Shown piece after piece: positions 24,141 to 32,645 of a stretch of DNA of 64,000 nucleotides. The notes below the pieces were generated by a model that did no database searches, was not told the origin of the DNA, and was given only the letters and a program-made list of their open reading frames with translations. Made by a program: the position numbers and the translations under genes. The stretch's first letter is position 1; every line of letters starts with the position of its first letter. Source of the stretch: Paenibacillus macerans (GTDB lineage: Bacteria > Bacillota > Bacilli > Paenibacillales > Paenibacillaceae); assembly GCF_023715465.1 (NCBI RefSeq), contig NZ_JAMBOE010000013.1, forward strand, positions 1 to 64,000. Reading direction: 5' to 3'.

Positions 24141-25782
24141 CGTGTCTTCGTGTCTTCGTGTCTTCGTGCCTTGGTGTCCCTGCCTGCAGCCTTTGCACGA
24201 TTATCCCTTTCGTTCAGAGTGCAGAGGGTGGGAGCTAGAGCAGGGGTTTCCAAAAAAGAGAGAAGAAAAAGAGAGGGGGGGAAAATGAGGCGGTTCAGAT
24301 GAGATTTTCAGCTTGATAAGGGAACATGTGTTTGATATAATGAAGTAAATGGAACGCGCGTTCGCAACTTCTTGATTCGGGGGCGATCGGACATAGATGC
24401 CAATGCAGGAACGGAACTTCAACCATTCAGCAGCCGTTATAACAGCGAGCAGGCCTGCATGGAAGCGCTGATCGCGATGAAGTGGCGAAGCGGCTTCATC
24501 TGCCCGCGCTGCGCTCACACCCAGTGTAGTCGTCTGACTTCCCGGCGTATCCCCTTGTTCGAGTGCGAAAGGTGCGCGCATCAAACGTCGGCTTTGGTCG
24601 GTACGATTTTTGAACGAACGCATTTGCCCCTGCCCAAGTGGTTCAAAGCCCTGGATTTGTTCCTGCTTGAGGGCGGCATCTCGGCGATGCGGCTGAGTCA
24701 GGTGATCGAGGTCACCTACAAAACCGCCTGGTTGATGCTGCATAAAATACGCCATGCCGCCCTAGAGTTCGATGCCCGGGAACTGCTCTACGGAGACGTG
24801 AAGGTGAACAGCGATCTGTATGGGTGTAATCCGTCCCGGTGTCAGTTTCTGCACCCGTATGCCACGGCGGTCATAGCGGGATGCACAGTAACGGAGTCGG
24901 GCGAGCCGGAGCAGGTCAAAATCCGGCTGATACCGCATAAGAGAGGAGACGGACAAAGGGCAAACCGTCTCGAACTCGCCGCGTTCATCAACGGGCATGT
25001 GGATGTCCGTACATCGGTGGTACAGTCGTTCCCTCTAGCCTTTCGTCTGTATGCGCCCTTGCGGAAAGTGGTGAGAGAGGCGTGGGAATCGCTGAAGAGT
25101 ACATATATAGCCTTGGGACTGAAGCATCTGCAGGCGTACCTCAACGAGTATACCGTACGCCGCCGGCTGCGCCTGCCCGGAGCGGAAGAAACGATGCGGC
25201 AGAAGTTGCTGCGCATGTGTGTGGCGATTCCGGCGATCCCTTACCGCCGGCTGATCGCGCGCCAACCGAACCAGCCCCTTGCGGCTGCGGCCTGATCGAG
25301 ACGCTGGAACGGTGGGGGGAGTTTGACGAAGATCAACTTAATGGGCAGGGGTTAGCTTAATGCGGATCAACTTGATGGGTGTGAGTTAGCATGAACGGTG
25401 TGGGCGTTGCTGCAGATGGAAGGGTTCAGGCTGCAGCAAAATCAGGTCTTTTCGTCTCCCCCGCGTCTTGTCCTTGATCTCCTGTGCTGATCTCTTGTCT
25501 TGATTTCTTGTCCGGTCTATTTCACCTCCCCTAAACCTAATTCCTTCTCCTAAGCTCGTCTAAATTATCTCGAACCGATCTGCTTCTCCACCAAATATTT
25601 TCTTTTCCCGAGCTTGTCTGTTTCTCTGCTACCCTGATCAAACGGGATAATCGTGCAAAGCGTCCGGACAGCGAGTGTTGATCTGCCGCCCACCCCAAGA
25701 AAAGAATACTTTAATTCGTTTGGTAGTTGATTTAGGTCGGGCTGATGGTCTATAACAATGAAAGACACCTCTTCTGTCTGAT
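24071..25782 (+). mobile_element. IS1595-type repeat, copy 1
   Basis: This 1.7-kb unit matches 44052-45774 in the same orientation, roughly nine bases in ten by eye. It holds one transposase gene with its own promoter, TTGATA (24313-24318), 17 bases, TATAAT (24336-24341). Candidate inverted ends are CTTTGCACGATTATCCC at 24191-24207 and its exact complement at 25644-25660; homology between the copies extends beyond them on both sides. A run of CGTGTCTT-type tandem repeats lies at 24138-24180. The region 25296-25782 holds no further gene I can support. No target-site duplication was found. Confidence 0.7.
24372..25295 (+). CDS. IS1595-type transposase, copy 1 (degenerate catalytic residues)
   Basis: This is an ISXO2/IS1595-like transposase of about 300 residues. 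It has the zinc-ribbon start CPRCAHTQCSRL and FECERCAHQTSALVGTIFE, then the helix-turn-helix QVIEVTYKTAWLMLHKIRHA. The C-terminal part contains WESLKSTYIALGLKHLQAYL as in the family. Where the family has VDET (first D), this protein has VNSD, and the expected TD of the second strand reads TS. The usual start ATG of copy 2 is ATA here; only a TTG at 24372 without a ribosome binding site remains. It may be inactive, or moved in trans by an intact relative. Confidence 0.8.
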   Translation: MIRGRSDIDANAGTELQPFSSRYNSEQACMEALIAMKWRSGFICPRCAHTQCSRLTSRRIPLFECERCAHQTSALVGTIFERTHLPLPKWFKALDLFLLEGGISAMRLSQVIEVTYKTAWLMLHKIRHAALEFDARELLYGDVKVNSDLYGCNPSRCQFLHPYATAVIAGCTVTESGEPEQVKIRLIPHKRGDGQRANRLELAAFINGHVDVRTSVVQSFPLAFRLYAPLRKVVREAWESLKSTYIALGLKHLQAYLNEYTVRRRLRLPGAEETMRQKLLRMCVAIPAIPYRRLIARQPNQPLAAAA

Positions 25783-25938
25783 CGTAGAAGCTCGTCACTT
25801 TCGCTTTACCAAACGATGCGGTTTTCTATGAATGTCTCCTGGCACCTTTTCAGTACTGTGCAGCCGGTTTTGCCAATATAATGTAATGACATGATATTAC
25901 GATGGCTTCTTCTATTTTTAGGAGAGGAAGATAAGCCT

Positions 25939-26862
25939 ATGCCGATACGTCCGCCGATATTGCAGAGAGGCGATACCGTTGGAATCGTTACTTTGGGCAG
26001 TCCGCTCACCCCGAGCATTATTAATCAAAGGATTGAAGTTTTGAGAGCAACAGGGCTCAATGTTTTATTGGGCCAATTCGTATATGCGCAAAACGGGTTT
26101 CTGGCCGGCTCAGACGCGCAGCGGGCCGCCGATTTGATGATGATGTTTCAAAATGAGCAAGTTAAAATGATACTGCCCACCAGAGGCGGTACCGGAGTAG
26201 CGGGAATTCTTCCGTACCTTGATTATAATGTGATCCGAAGTAATCCCAAAATCGTTACAGGTTACAGCGACATCACGGTTTTGTTAAACGCACTGCATCA
26301 AATTGTGGATTTAATCACATTTCATAGTCTGCTGCTGATTGACTTCAAATCCGCAACGCCCGCCTATAATTTCGACCAGTTTTTTTCCGCGACATCCTTG
26401 TATTCATTAACCCGGCCGATCCAGAACCCGCCGGCGATTCCGCTGATCAGCCGGGTACCGGGCAACGTTACAGGGCCGCTTGTGGGCGGGAATCTAACCT
26501 CTTTTGTCGATACGTTGGGCACACCTTTCGAAATCGATACACTGGGTAAAATTCTCGTTCTTGAAGAAACGCATGAACCTACCAATACCGTCTACAGATA
26601 TTTGAATCATTTGAAGCTGGCCGGAAAATTGAATGACTGCATTGGCATTATTATGGGCGAATGCACGGGCTGTCAGGCGGCATACGGCATATCCTATGAG
26701 GATTTAATCAACGAATTCCTTATACCGCTCGGTAAGCCGCTGATCACGAACCTTGCCACAGGCCATGGTGTTTATAAAGCGGCTTTGCCGATTGGCGCCA
26801 TGGTTAACCTCAATTCAGTCGATAATACAATAACTGTGGTTGAACCGACCATCAGCCTGTAA
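25939..26862 (+). CDS. LD-carboxypeptidase (peptidase family S66)
   Basis: This enzyme trims or recycles muropeptides by cutting an L,D-bond, or acts as a microcin-C7-type immunity relative. The 307 residues follow the family order: PILQRGDTVGIVTLGSP at the start, the nucleophile serine in VTGYSDITVLLNAL, the glutamate in ILVLEETHEPTNTVYRYL, and the histidine in TGHGVYKAALPIG. ATG 25939 follows AGGAGAGG at slightly long spacing; the frame is open back to 25891 without a better site. No signal peptide is visible. It stands alone, ending 22 bases before a bidirectional terminator. Confidence 0.9.
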   Translation: MPIRPPILQRGDTVGIVTLGSPLTPSIINQRIEVLRATGLNVLLGQFVYAQNGFLAGSDAQRAADLMMMFQNEQVKMILPTRGGTGVAGILPYLDYNVIRSNPKIVTGYSDITVLLNALHQIVDLITFHSLLLIDFKSATPAYNFDQFFSATSLYSLTRPIQNPPAIPLISRVPGNVTGPLVGGNLTSFVDTLGTPFEIDTLGKILVLEETHEPTNTVYRYLNHLKLAGKLNDCIGIIMGECTGCQAAYGISYEDLINEFLIPLGKPLITNLATGHGVYKAALPIGAMVNLNSVDNTITVVEPTISL

Positions 26863-26883
26863 CGTTTGGTTTTCAAGCCAAAA

Positions 26884-26925
26884 AAAGCCGCCAAACACCC
26901 GGACCCCCTTGTGTTTAGCGGCTTT
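26884..26925. terminator. Bidirectional terminator between convergent units
   Basis: Perfect 15-base arms AAAGCCGCCAAACAC and GTGTTTAGCGGCTTT enclose a 12-base loop, with an A run on one side and a T-rich run on the other. It separates the carboxypeptidase gene from the end of the minus-strand ABC operon. Confidence 0.85.
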
Positions 26926-26938
26926 CTTCGCTGCTTGA

Positions 26939-27778
26939 TTACATCTTTACGTTTTCTTCCCGGGCCATGGAGCGGATATAAAAAGCGCCCAGTATGGAGC
27001 AAAGCAGGAAGGAGAAGAACGCCATCGCCGCGGCCTGTTCGCGCTCCTGGAAGACGCTGAACACCTGTTGCATCGAAACCCCCAGCATTTGCGGGGAATT
27101 TGCTCCGAGCAGAAACGGCGCGGTGAACGATCCGATGACCCCCATGAACACGAAGGTCAGGGCGACGAGAAACGTTTTGTACGTAAGCGGAAAAATAAAG
27201 CGCGTAAACAGCTGCAGCTTCCCCGCTCCCACGTCCTTCGCGCTTTCGATGACCGAAGCGGGGATGCCGGCCAGCGCAGAGCTGAGCAGCATCGTCGTAA
27301 ACGGGATGTTGAACCATAAATTGGCGATGATGATCCCCTTCTCATCGAAAATGATGCGCGGGAGCTGGGGGCCGGTTCCGTCAAGCCACCGGGCCAGCCA
27401 GCCGTGATTGCCGAGCAGATTGATCAGCCCGTAGGTGGCAATCACGCCCGGGATAAACAGCGGAATCATATATGTCTTGCGAATCAGTTCAACGATCGGC
27501 CCCTTGTTAAAGCGCATGTAGACGGCAAGCACGTAGCTGATGAGCAGCACGAACGCGCAGGTGATCAGCGTGACGCGCAGCGTAAACAGGATATTGGCGC
27601 GCAGCCCCTTGTCGGTGAACAAAAGCTGATACCGGCTTAGGTCGTATCCGCCCGCTCCGTTGCTAAGGCTCATGAAGAGTGACTGGATGATCGGAATGAT
27701 GACAACGACCAGCAAAATGGCGAAAGAGGGGATGACCATCGCCAACCCCGCAATCGCTTGTTTCCACTCTTTGCTCAT
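26939..27778 (-). CDS. ABC transporter permease (PotB/PhnU-type), last gene of operon
   Basis: This is a 279-residue inner-membrane permease with six or so hydrophobic segments. The cytoplasmic EAA-type loop reads ALAGIPASVIESAKDVGAGKLQLF, which docks with the ATPase. It belongs to the group that pairs with spermidine/putrescine, iron or phosphonate type binding proteins. Its ATG overlaps the stop of the binding-protein gene (ATGA), so translation is coupled. It is the last gene before the terminator at 26884. Substrate is unknown and inferred only from the neighbouring phosphoesterases. Confidence 0.88.
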   Translation of the reverse strand: MSKEWKQAIAGLAMVIPSFAILLVVVIIPIIQSLFMSLSNGAGGYDLSRYQLLFTDKGLRANILFTLRVTLITCAFVLLISYVLAVYMRFNKGPIVELIRKTYMIPLFIPGVIATYGLINLLGNHGWLARWLDGTGPQLPRIIFDEKGIIIANLWFNIPFTTMLLSSALAGIPASVIESAKDVGAGKLQLFTRFIFPLTYKTFLVALTFVFMGVIGSFTAPFLLGANSPQMLGVSMQQVFSVFQEREQAAAMAFFSFLLCSILGAFYIRSMAREENVKM

Positions 27779-28956
27779 TGGGCCGCAACTTCGCTCTGCC
27801 AGCGTTTGTTGATCTCCGTGCCCAGGTCGCCAATGTTAAACGTCCGGAACCCTTCGGCGACTCCTTTAAACTTGTCCTGCGTCTCCTGCGGCATATTCGC
27901 CAGCTCGATGCCCGGGAAACCGTTCATTTTCTCGACAACGACGGCCTGGGCTTCCGGAGACAGTACGAAATCCAGGAACTGATAGATCGCTTCCTTCTTC
28001 TCCGACGCGCTGTTCACCATCAAATAAGTCGGGCCGCCGTTGAACCCGGGCGTAATTTGCTGCATTTTGATCGTGTCCGGGAGCAATCCTTCGTTAAGCT
28101 GCTGCAGCACCATATCGGACCAGGCAGGAATGATCGACACCTCGCCGTTCATCAGCAGATCGAGCGTGCCCTGGTTTTTCTTCGGATAAATCCCTTTACC
28201 GTACACGTATTGTCCCAATTCTTTCAGCGTGTTAAAGCCGCTGTCCCACTTTGCCATCACGGACGGATCGGCATTGTGAATGTCCTCCTCGGGCAGATCC
28301 TTATAGATCACCGTCTGCACAAAAGAACTGCCGGAGCCGCCGGTCGACGGGTCGTTGTAAGCGAACTGCCCCGGATTCGCCTTGATCCACGCCAGCAGTT
28401 CGTCAAGGATTTTCGGCGGATTCGCGACCTTCGTGCTGTCATAGGCCAACACGACGGCCGACGAACGGTACGGAATGGCGTAATTGTCCACGTCCTTCAT
28501 CGTCTGGGCGTTGACGTTACCCAGATTGGGGATCGCGTCCGTGCTAAGTTGTTCCCATACGCCATCCTTTGTGCCTTGAGCCACAAAGTTGATGCCGTCC
28601 TCGTAAAGATCGATGTCTCCCGAGCCTTTTCCGGCCTGCTTGGCCGCAAGGATACGATCGTACGTCGGTTCGGCGCCGGTTCCGGAAGGAATGTACACCA
28701 TATTGACGTCAACCTGGTTGTTTTGCTTCTCAAACATGGGCACGAGCGTATCCCACAGGTCTTTGACGTTTTGCGAGCCGGTGAAGTAGAAGTTGAACGA
28801 AGTCGGCTCGCCGGTCGCAGCCGCCTCCGCGGAAGCATTGTTTTGGCCCGGTGTATTGGCCGCGCCGTTTCCGCCTCCGCTTCCACATCCGGCCAGCAGC
28901 AGCGCGGACAGCATAACTGAAGAGAACATCGTTAACCATGGCTTTTTCGTAAACAT
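27775..28956 (-). CDS. ABC transporter solute-binding lipoprotein
   Basis: This is a 393-residue binding protein with a lipoprotein signal (LLLAGC at residue 23) and a Gly/Asn/Ala-rich linker. The mature part reads FNFYFTGSQNVKDLWDTLVP, then a GDIDLYEDG motif, VDNYAIPYRSSAVVLAYDS and FLDFVLSPEAQAVVVEKM. This resembles type-2 binding proteins of the iron, thiamine, polyamine and phosphonate group. It delivers substrate to the two permeases of the operon. The linked phosphodiesterases suggest an organic phosphate or phosphonate, but the ligand residues cannot be read out by eye. Confidence 0.88.
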   Translation of the reverse strand: MFTKKPWLTMFSSVMLSALLLAGCGSGGGNGAANTPGQNNASAEAAATGEPTSFNFYFTGSQNVKDLWDTLVPMFEKQNNQVDVNMVYIPSGTGAEPTYDRILAAKQAGKGSGDIDLYEDGINFVAQGTKDGVWEQLSTDAIPNLGNVNAQTMKDVDNYAIPYRSSAVVLAYDSTKVANPPKILDELLAWIKANPGQFAYNDPSTGGSGSSFVQTVIYKDLPEEDIHNADPSVMAKWDSGFNTLKELGQYVYGKGIYPKKNQGTLDLLMNGEVSIIPAWSDMVLQQLNEGLLPDTIKMQQITPGFNGGPTYLMVNSASEKKEAIYQFLDFVLSPEAQAVVVEKMNGFPGIELANMPQETQDKFKGVAEGFRTFNIGDLGTEINKRWQSEVAAQ

Positions 28957-28970
28957 GTTATCAACCTCCG

Positions 28971-30011
28971 TTAATGGGTTACGTTTGCCGGATATCCGGT
29001 CATTCTCGCGATTGTGACGCCAACCTCTTTACCGATCCACAAATCCGCAGCAGCTTCCTTCGCTTGAAATGTCCGCAGGGTGCCGAATTCGGCCAATTCG
29101 ACGGTAACCTCGGCATAATGCCCCAGCACCATCACCTGCTTGATTTTGCCCGTCAGGACATTCCCCTGTTCCGGCTGGCCTTGGATGCCCACGTCTTCCG
29201 GGCGAACCGCCGCCGTAACTTTACCGTGCAAGCCTTTCACATTCGGAAAGCTTAACGTTCCGATCCGAATCTTCCGCTCATCCGCCACCCCCTCCAAAAA
29301 GTTCATCTTGCCGATAAAACCGGCCACATATAAAGTCTCAGGCTCATCGTAAATCTGCTGCGGCTTGGCAATCTGCTCGATGCGCCCGCTGTTCATGACG
29401 ACAATCCGGTCGGAGAGAGACAAAGCCTCCTCCTGATCGTGCGTGACAAATACCATCGTGAGGCCGGTTTGCATTTGGATGTCGCGCAGCTCCTCCCGCA
29501 TTTCATGCCGCAGCTTGGCATCGAGCGCCGAAAACGGCTCGTCCAGCAGCAGCACCGCCGGTTTCAGCAGCAGCGACCTGGCGAGCGCGACGCGCTGCTG
29601 CTGGCCTCCCGATAATTCGGCCGGGTACTTCTTCTCGAAGCCCGGAAGGCGAACCAGCTTGAGCGCGTCCGCTACCGCGCCGCGTATTTCCGCTTTGGGC
29701 ATTTTGCGGATTTTGAGCCCAAACGCCAGATTGTCATAGACGGTCATATGCGACCACAAATTGTAGCTTTGAAATACCATCGAGGTCGGCCGCTTTTCTG
29801 GCGGCAGCTCGATCACGCTTTGGCCCTTGATCAGAATATCGCCGGAATCCGGCGCCAGAAACCCGCCGATGCTGCGCAGCACCGTCGTCTTGCCGCACCC
29901 CGACGGACCAAGCAGCGTGACAAGCTCGCCTTGCTCCACTTCGAGATTGATGCCGCTAACCCCGTCGCCGGTTTTATAGCGCTTGGTCAATTCCCGTACT
30001 GACAGTTGCAT
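28971..30011 (-). CDS. ABC transporter ATP-binding protein (PotA/PhnT-type)
   Basis: This is a 346-residue ATPase. It has Walker A GPSGCGKTT, the Q-loop VFQSYNLWSHMTVYDN, the signature LSGGQQQRVALARSL, Walker B LLLDEPFSALD and the H-loop VFVTHDQEEALSLSDR. A C-terminal TOBE-like domain follows from about residue 240, as in MalK and PotA relatives. ATG 30011 follows GGGGAAGGAG; the extension to 30077 overlaps the permease gene and is dismissed. It serves the two permeases flanking it in the operon. Confidence 0.92.
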   Translation of the reverse strand: MQLSVRELTKRYKTGDGVSGINLEVEQGELVTLLGPSGCGKTTVLRSIGGFLAPDSGDILIKGQSVIELPPEKRPTSMVFQSYNLWSHMTVYDNLAFGLKIRKMPKAEIRGAVADALKLVRLPGFEKKYPAELSGGQQQRVALARSLLLKPAVLLLDEPFSALDAKLRHEMREELRDIQMQTGLTMVFVTHDQEEALSLSDRIVVMNSGRIEQIAKPQQIYDEPETLYVAGFIGKMNFLEGVADERKIRIGTLSFPNVKGLHGKVTAAVRPEDVGIQGQPEQGNVLTGKIKQVMVLGHYAEVTVELAEFGTLRTFQAKEAAADLWIGKEVGVTIARMTGYPANVTH

Positions 30012-30045
30012 GCTCCTTCCCCCTCTTTTGTTCTCTGCTCTTTCG

Positions 30046-30870
30046 TCATTTCGTCTGGAACCCGCTTGCCAGCACATCGGCGCTCACCAGCCGCTGCGCG
30101 GCCAACAGCAGGATGATGGTCGGCAGCGTCAGGATGATGGAAAACACCGCTCCGGCGCTGCTCGGGAAATCGGCAATAATCGAGTACATGACGACCGGCA
30201 TCGTCTTGAAGTCGGGAATGCCGACCAGGAACGTCCCTTGTGCTTCATCGAGCGAATTCAAAAAAGTAAACACCGATGCCACCATGATTCCGGGCATCGC
30301 CATCGGCAGCGTAATGCTGCGGAACACCCTGAACGGGCTGGCCCCGACATCCCGCGCCGATTCCTCCTGCGCGGCGTGCACATTGCGGAATGCGGCCGTC
30401 GGAATCCAGGTCATGAACATCAACACGTTGATCATATGGATCAGCACAACCCCAAGCAGCGTGTTCATCAACCCGATGCGGTAAAACAACACCGCGATGG
30501 AAACGTAAAGCCCCATCTTCGGAAAAGCGTGCGTCAGCAGAAACGAAAACAGGAACATCCGCTTAAGCGGGAACTGGATTCTCGCAAACGCATAGGCGGC
30601 CGGGATACACAGCACAATGGACAGCCCGGTCACGATCGCGGCGATCAAAAACGACAGCGAGATCGACGAGACGATGTCGTCCTTGGCCAGCACGAAATTC
30701 CACCATTTAAAACCCCATACCTGCGGAAGCACATCCGGATAAGTCCATTTTTCGCTAAAAGCGAGTACGAGCAGATTGACCAGCGGTCCGGCGAAAAAAA
30801 TCGCAAACACGGTCAGCAGCACGAACTCGATGATGCGCCGGATCCCCACCGATTTCCAATACCACAGCAT
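30046..30870 (-). CDS. ABC transporter permease (PotC/PhnV-type)
   Basis: This is a 274-residue permease with about six membrane segments. The EAA-type loop reads AAQEESARDVGASPFRVFRSI, a close match to the conserved cytoplasmic loop. ATG 30870 follows AAAGGGAGGGG; the extension to 30924 overlaps the LacI gene and is dismissed. It is the first transporter gene after the repressor and probably forms a heterodimer with the permease at 26939. It is intact. Confidence 0.9.
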   Translation of the reverse strand: MLWYWKSVGIRRIIEFVLLTVFAIFFAGPLVNLLVLAFSEKWTYPDVLPQVWGFKWWNFVLAKDDIVSSISLSFLIAAIVTGLSIVLCIPAAYAFARIQFPLKRMFLFSFLLTHAFPKMGLYVSIAVLFYRIGLMNTLLGVVLIHMINVLMFMTWIPTAAFRNVHAAQEESARDVGASPFRVFRSITLPMAMPGIMVASVFTFLNSLDEAQGTFLVGIPDFKTMPVVMYSIIADFPSSAGAVFSIILTLPTIILLLAAQRLVSADVLASGFQTK

Positions 30871-30889
30871 GGTTTCCCCTCCCTTTGGC

Positions 30890-31909
30890 TTAGGTTGATT
30901 GCCTGACGATAATTTCACTTTCATATTCGATCAGATTCGGCAAATCCGCGTCCCCGCCAATCAGCCGGTCCAGAATCTCGACCGCATCCCGGCCGATGCC
31001 GGAGGCGTTGACGCTTACCGTGGTCAGCGCCGGTGAGTACATGCCCGCGAGCTCGATATTGTCGTAGCCCATCACGGCCGCCTCGCCGGGAATACGCACG
31101 CCTTGCTCCAGCAGCACCTTCATCGCCCCGAGCGCAAGCATGTCGTTCGTGGAAAACAAGGTCGTATAACCGCCTTTCTTGAACGTTTCATAATGCTCTG
31201 CCATCAGCCTGCAGCCGTAATCAAATTGGGATTCCGGCGATTCGGCGATCGTCATGCCACTGCCTGCGGACACCCCCAGTTGCTCAAGCCGCTTGCAGAA
31301 GCCGGCGAGCCGGAGCGAATGGCTGCGGTGGGCGCTGGGACCGGCAAGAATGAAAAACCTGCGGTGCCCAAGTCCATACAGGTAATCGGCAGCCCGCTCG
31401 CCGCCTGCTTCATCGTTGCTGACAAGGTGGATCACGTCGGGATCATCGGTAGAACCGTTCACCATCAGGTAAGGAAGGTTGAATTTTTTGACATAATCGA
31501 TCACGTTTTTTCGCAGCCTGCTCACCAGAATAAGCCCGTCCACCCGCTGCTCCAGCATATAATCGGTCGAGCGCAGGGACATCTCCTTGTCGGTCTTGAG
31601 AAAAACGGAATAGCCGCGGGCTTCCGATGCCATCAAAATTTCATCGATGATTTTGCCGTATAACGGATGCGATACGATCGGCAACGTCTCGCGGAACACG
31701 ATTACGCCGATGTTGTGCGTACGCTTGGTGACCATCGCTCTGGCCACCGCGCTTGGTTTGTAGCGGAGCTGCTCCGCCACGCGGAGCACGCGCTCCCTCA
31801 CTTCCGGGCTGGCATAACCTTTGCCGGAAATGACCCTTGAAGCGGTTGATTTGGATACTCCCGCCAGCCGCGCGAGCTCCTTCAAACTATGATTCAGCGT
31901 ATTATTCAA
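30890..31909 (-). CDS. LacI-family repressor of the phosphoester operon
   Basis: This is a 339-residue repressor. The N-terminal helix-turn-helix and hinge read LKELARLAGVSKSTASRVIS, then RVLRVAEQLRYKPSAVARAM. The rest is the periplasmic-binding-protein-like ligand domain (VSNDEAGGERAADYLYGLGHRRF and MGYDNIELAGMYSPALTTV). It sits inside the operon, overlapping the GDPD gene by 8 bases. Two tandem 14-base palindromes with a central CG at the operon promoter (34147-34177) are good candidates for its operators. The effector is unknown. Confidence 0.92.
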   Translation of the reverse strand: MNNTLNHSLKELARLAGVSKSTASRVISGKGYASPEVRERVLRVAEQLRYKPSAVARAMVTKRTHNIGVIVFRETLPIVSHPLYGKIIDEILMASEARGYSVFLKTDKEMSLRSTDYMLEQRVDGLILVSRLRKNVIDYVKKFNLPYLMVNGSTDDPDVIHLVSNDEAGGERAADYLYGLGHRRFFILAGPSAHRSHSLRLAGFCKRLEQLGVSAGSGMTIAESPESQFDYGCRLMAEHYETFKKGGYTTLFSTNDMLALGAMKVLLEQGVRIPGEAAVMGYDNIELAGMYSPALTTVSVNASGIGRDAVEILDRLIGGDADLPNLIEYESEIIVRQST

Positions 31910-32645
31910 CAGTGACTCTCCTCTGCAAATTCCATTCCGCCTTGACCGTCATCAGTTTGGCCAACTCGCGGGTCGTGATCGACGCCACCCCCATATCTGC
32001 CATCCGCCGCATATCTGCCGCGTCCGAGACGGTCCAGACATACACGGCCAGGGATTCCCGTTCCGCGATCTCCAGCAGCTCGGGACGGACGAGCTGATAA
32101 GGAACGTTCAGCCCAAAGCAGCCGGTCTCCCGGCCTTCCACGCACGCTTTTTGGGCGGCATCAGCGTATTTCATGCGCTGAAAGCTGTTTATGTCCACGT
32201 TCAGCAGCTTGTTTATATGCCGTCCATAGCGGTCGGCTTCGATAGCTGCGGGATATTCGCACCCGCTTAAAAACACCTGCCCCGCCATATCCAGCCTTGC
32301 GATCAGGGCGAACACCGGCTCCAGGCTGGCGGCCGTCTTGATGTCGAGGTTCATCGTCTTCCCGGCCGCTTTTACCATTCGCAGGACAGTCTCAAGATCG
32401 GTGAGCGGTTCCGCCAGGCTTTCGTGCAGTTCGGCCAGCGTCATGTCCGCAATCCTCCCCTGGCGGCCGTCCGCCAGAAGCACTTCGTCGTCATGGCTCA
32501 GCACCAGTTCTCCATCGCGGGTGACCCGGATATCGTCCTCGTAAATGTCCGCGCCCAGCGCCAAGGCTGAATGCAGAGATTCCAAGGAATGCTCTTTATT
32601 GCCCATGCATCCCGTATGGGCGGTGACCAGCGGAAATCGTTTCAT
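31902..32645 (-). CDS. Glycerophosphodiester phosphodiesterase family protein
   Basis: This is a 247-residue TIM-barrel phosphodiesterase. Family motifs are visible: TAHTGCMGNKEHSLESLHSA (normally AHRG and ENT), then GADIYEDDIRVTRDGELVLSHDD with the glutamate, aspartate and histidine of the active site. The arginine of HRG is replaced by threonine and the N of ENT by H, so activity or specificity may differ. No signal peptide is seen, so it would act on imported substrate. ATG 32645 has GGAG upstream and overlaps the PHP gene by 50 bases. It shares an operon with an ABC importer. Confidence 0.85.
   Translation of the reverse strand: MKRFPLVTAHTGCMGNKEHSLESLHSALALGADIYEDDIRVTRDGELVLSHDDEVLLADGRQGRIADMTLAELHESLAEPLTDLETVLRMVKAAGKTMNLDIKTAASLEPVFALIARLDMAGQVFLSGCEYPAAIEADRYGRHINKLLNVDINSFQRMKYADAAQKACVEGRETGCFGLNVPYQLVRPELLEIAERESLAVYVWTVSDAADMRRMADMGVASITTRELAKLMTVKAEWNLQRRVTVE

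Noticed and set aside
24138..24185. Short tandem repeats (CGTGTCTT) considered as a CRISPR array
   Set aside because: The units are only about 8 bases, contiguous and without spacers; they are a simple repeat at the IS edge.
25565..25798. Conserved minus-strand frame in the right flank of both IS copies (also 45557-45781)
   Set aside because: It is similar in both copies because the DNA is duplicated; I see no ribosome binding site or family motif and the ends differ.
27778..28920. 380-codon open frame on the plus strand
   Set aside because: It is the complement of the solute-binding lipoprotein gene, which has a signal peptide, family motifs and operon overlaps; the plus-strand frame has none of these.
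29983..30906. 307-codon plus-strand frame rich in His, Gln and Arg
   Set aside because: It is antisense to the ABC permease gene; the composition is what a complement of a hydrophobic coding region gives.
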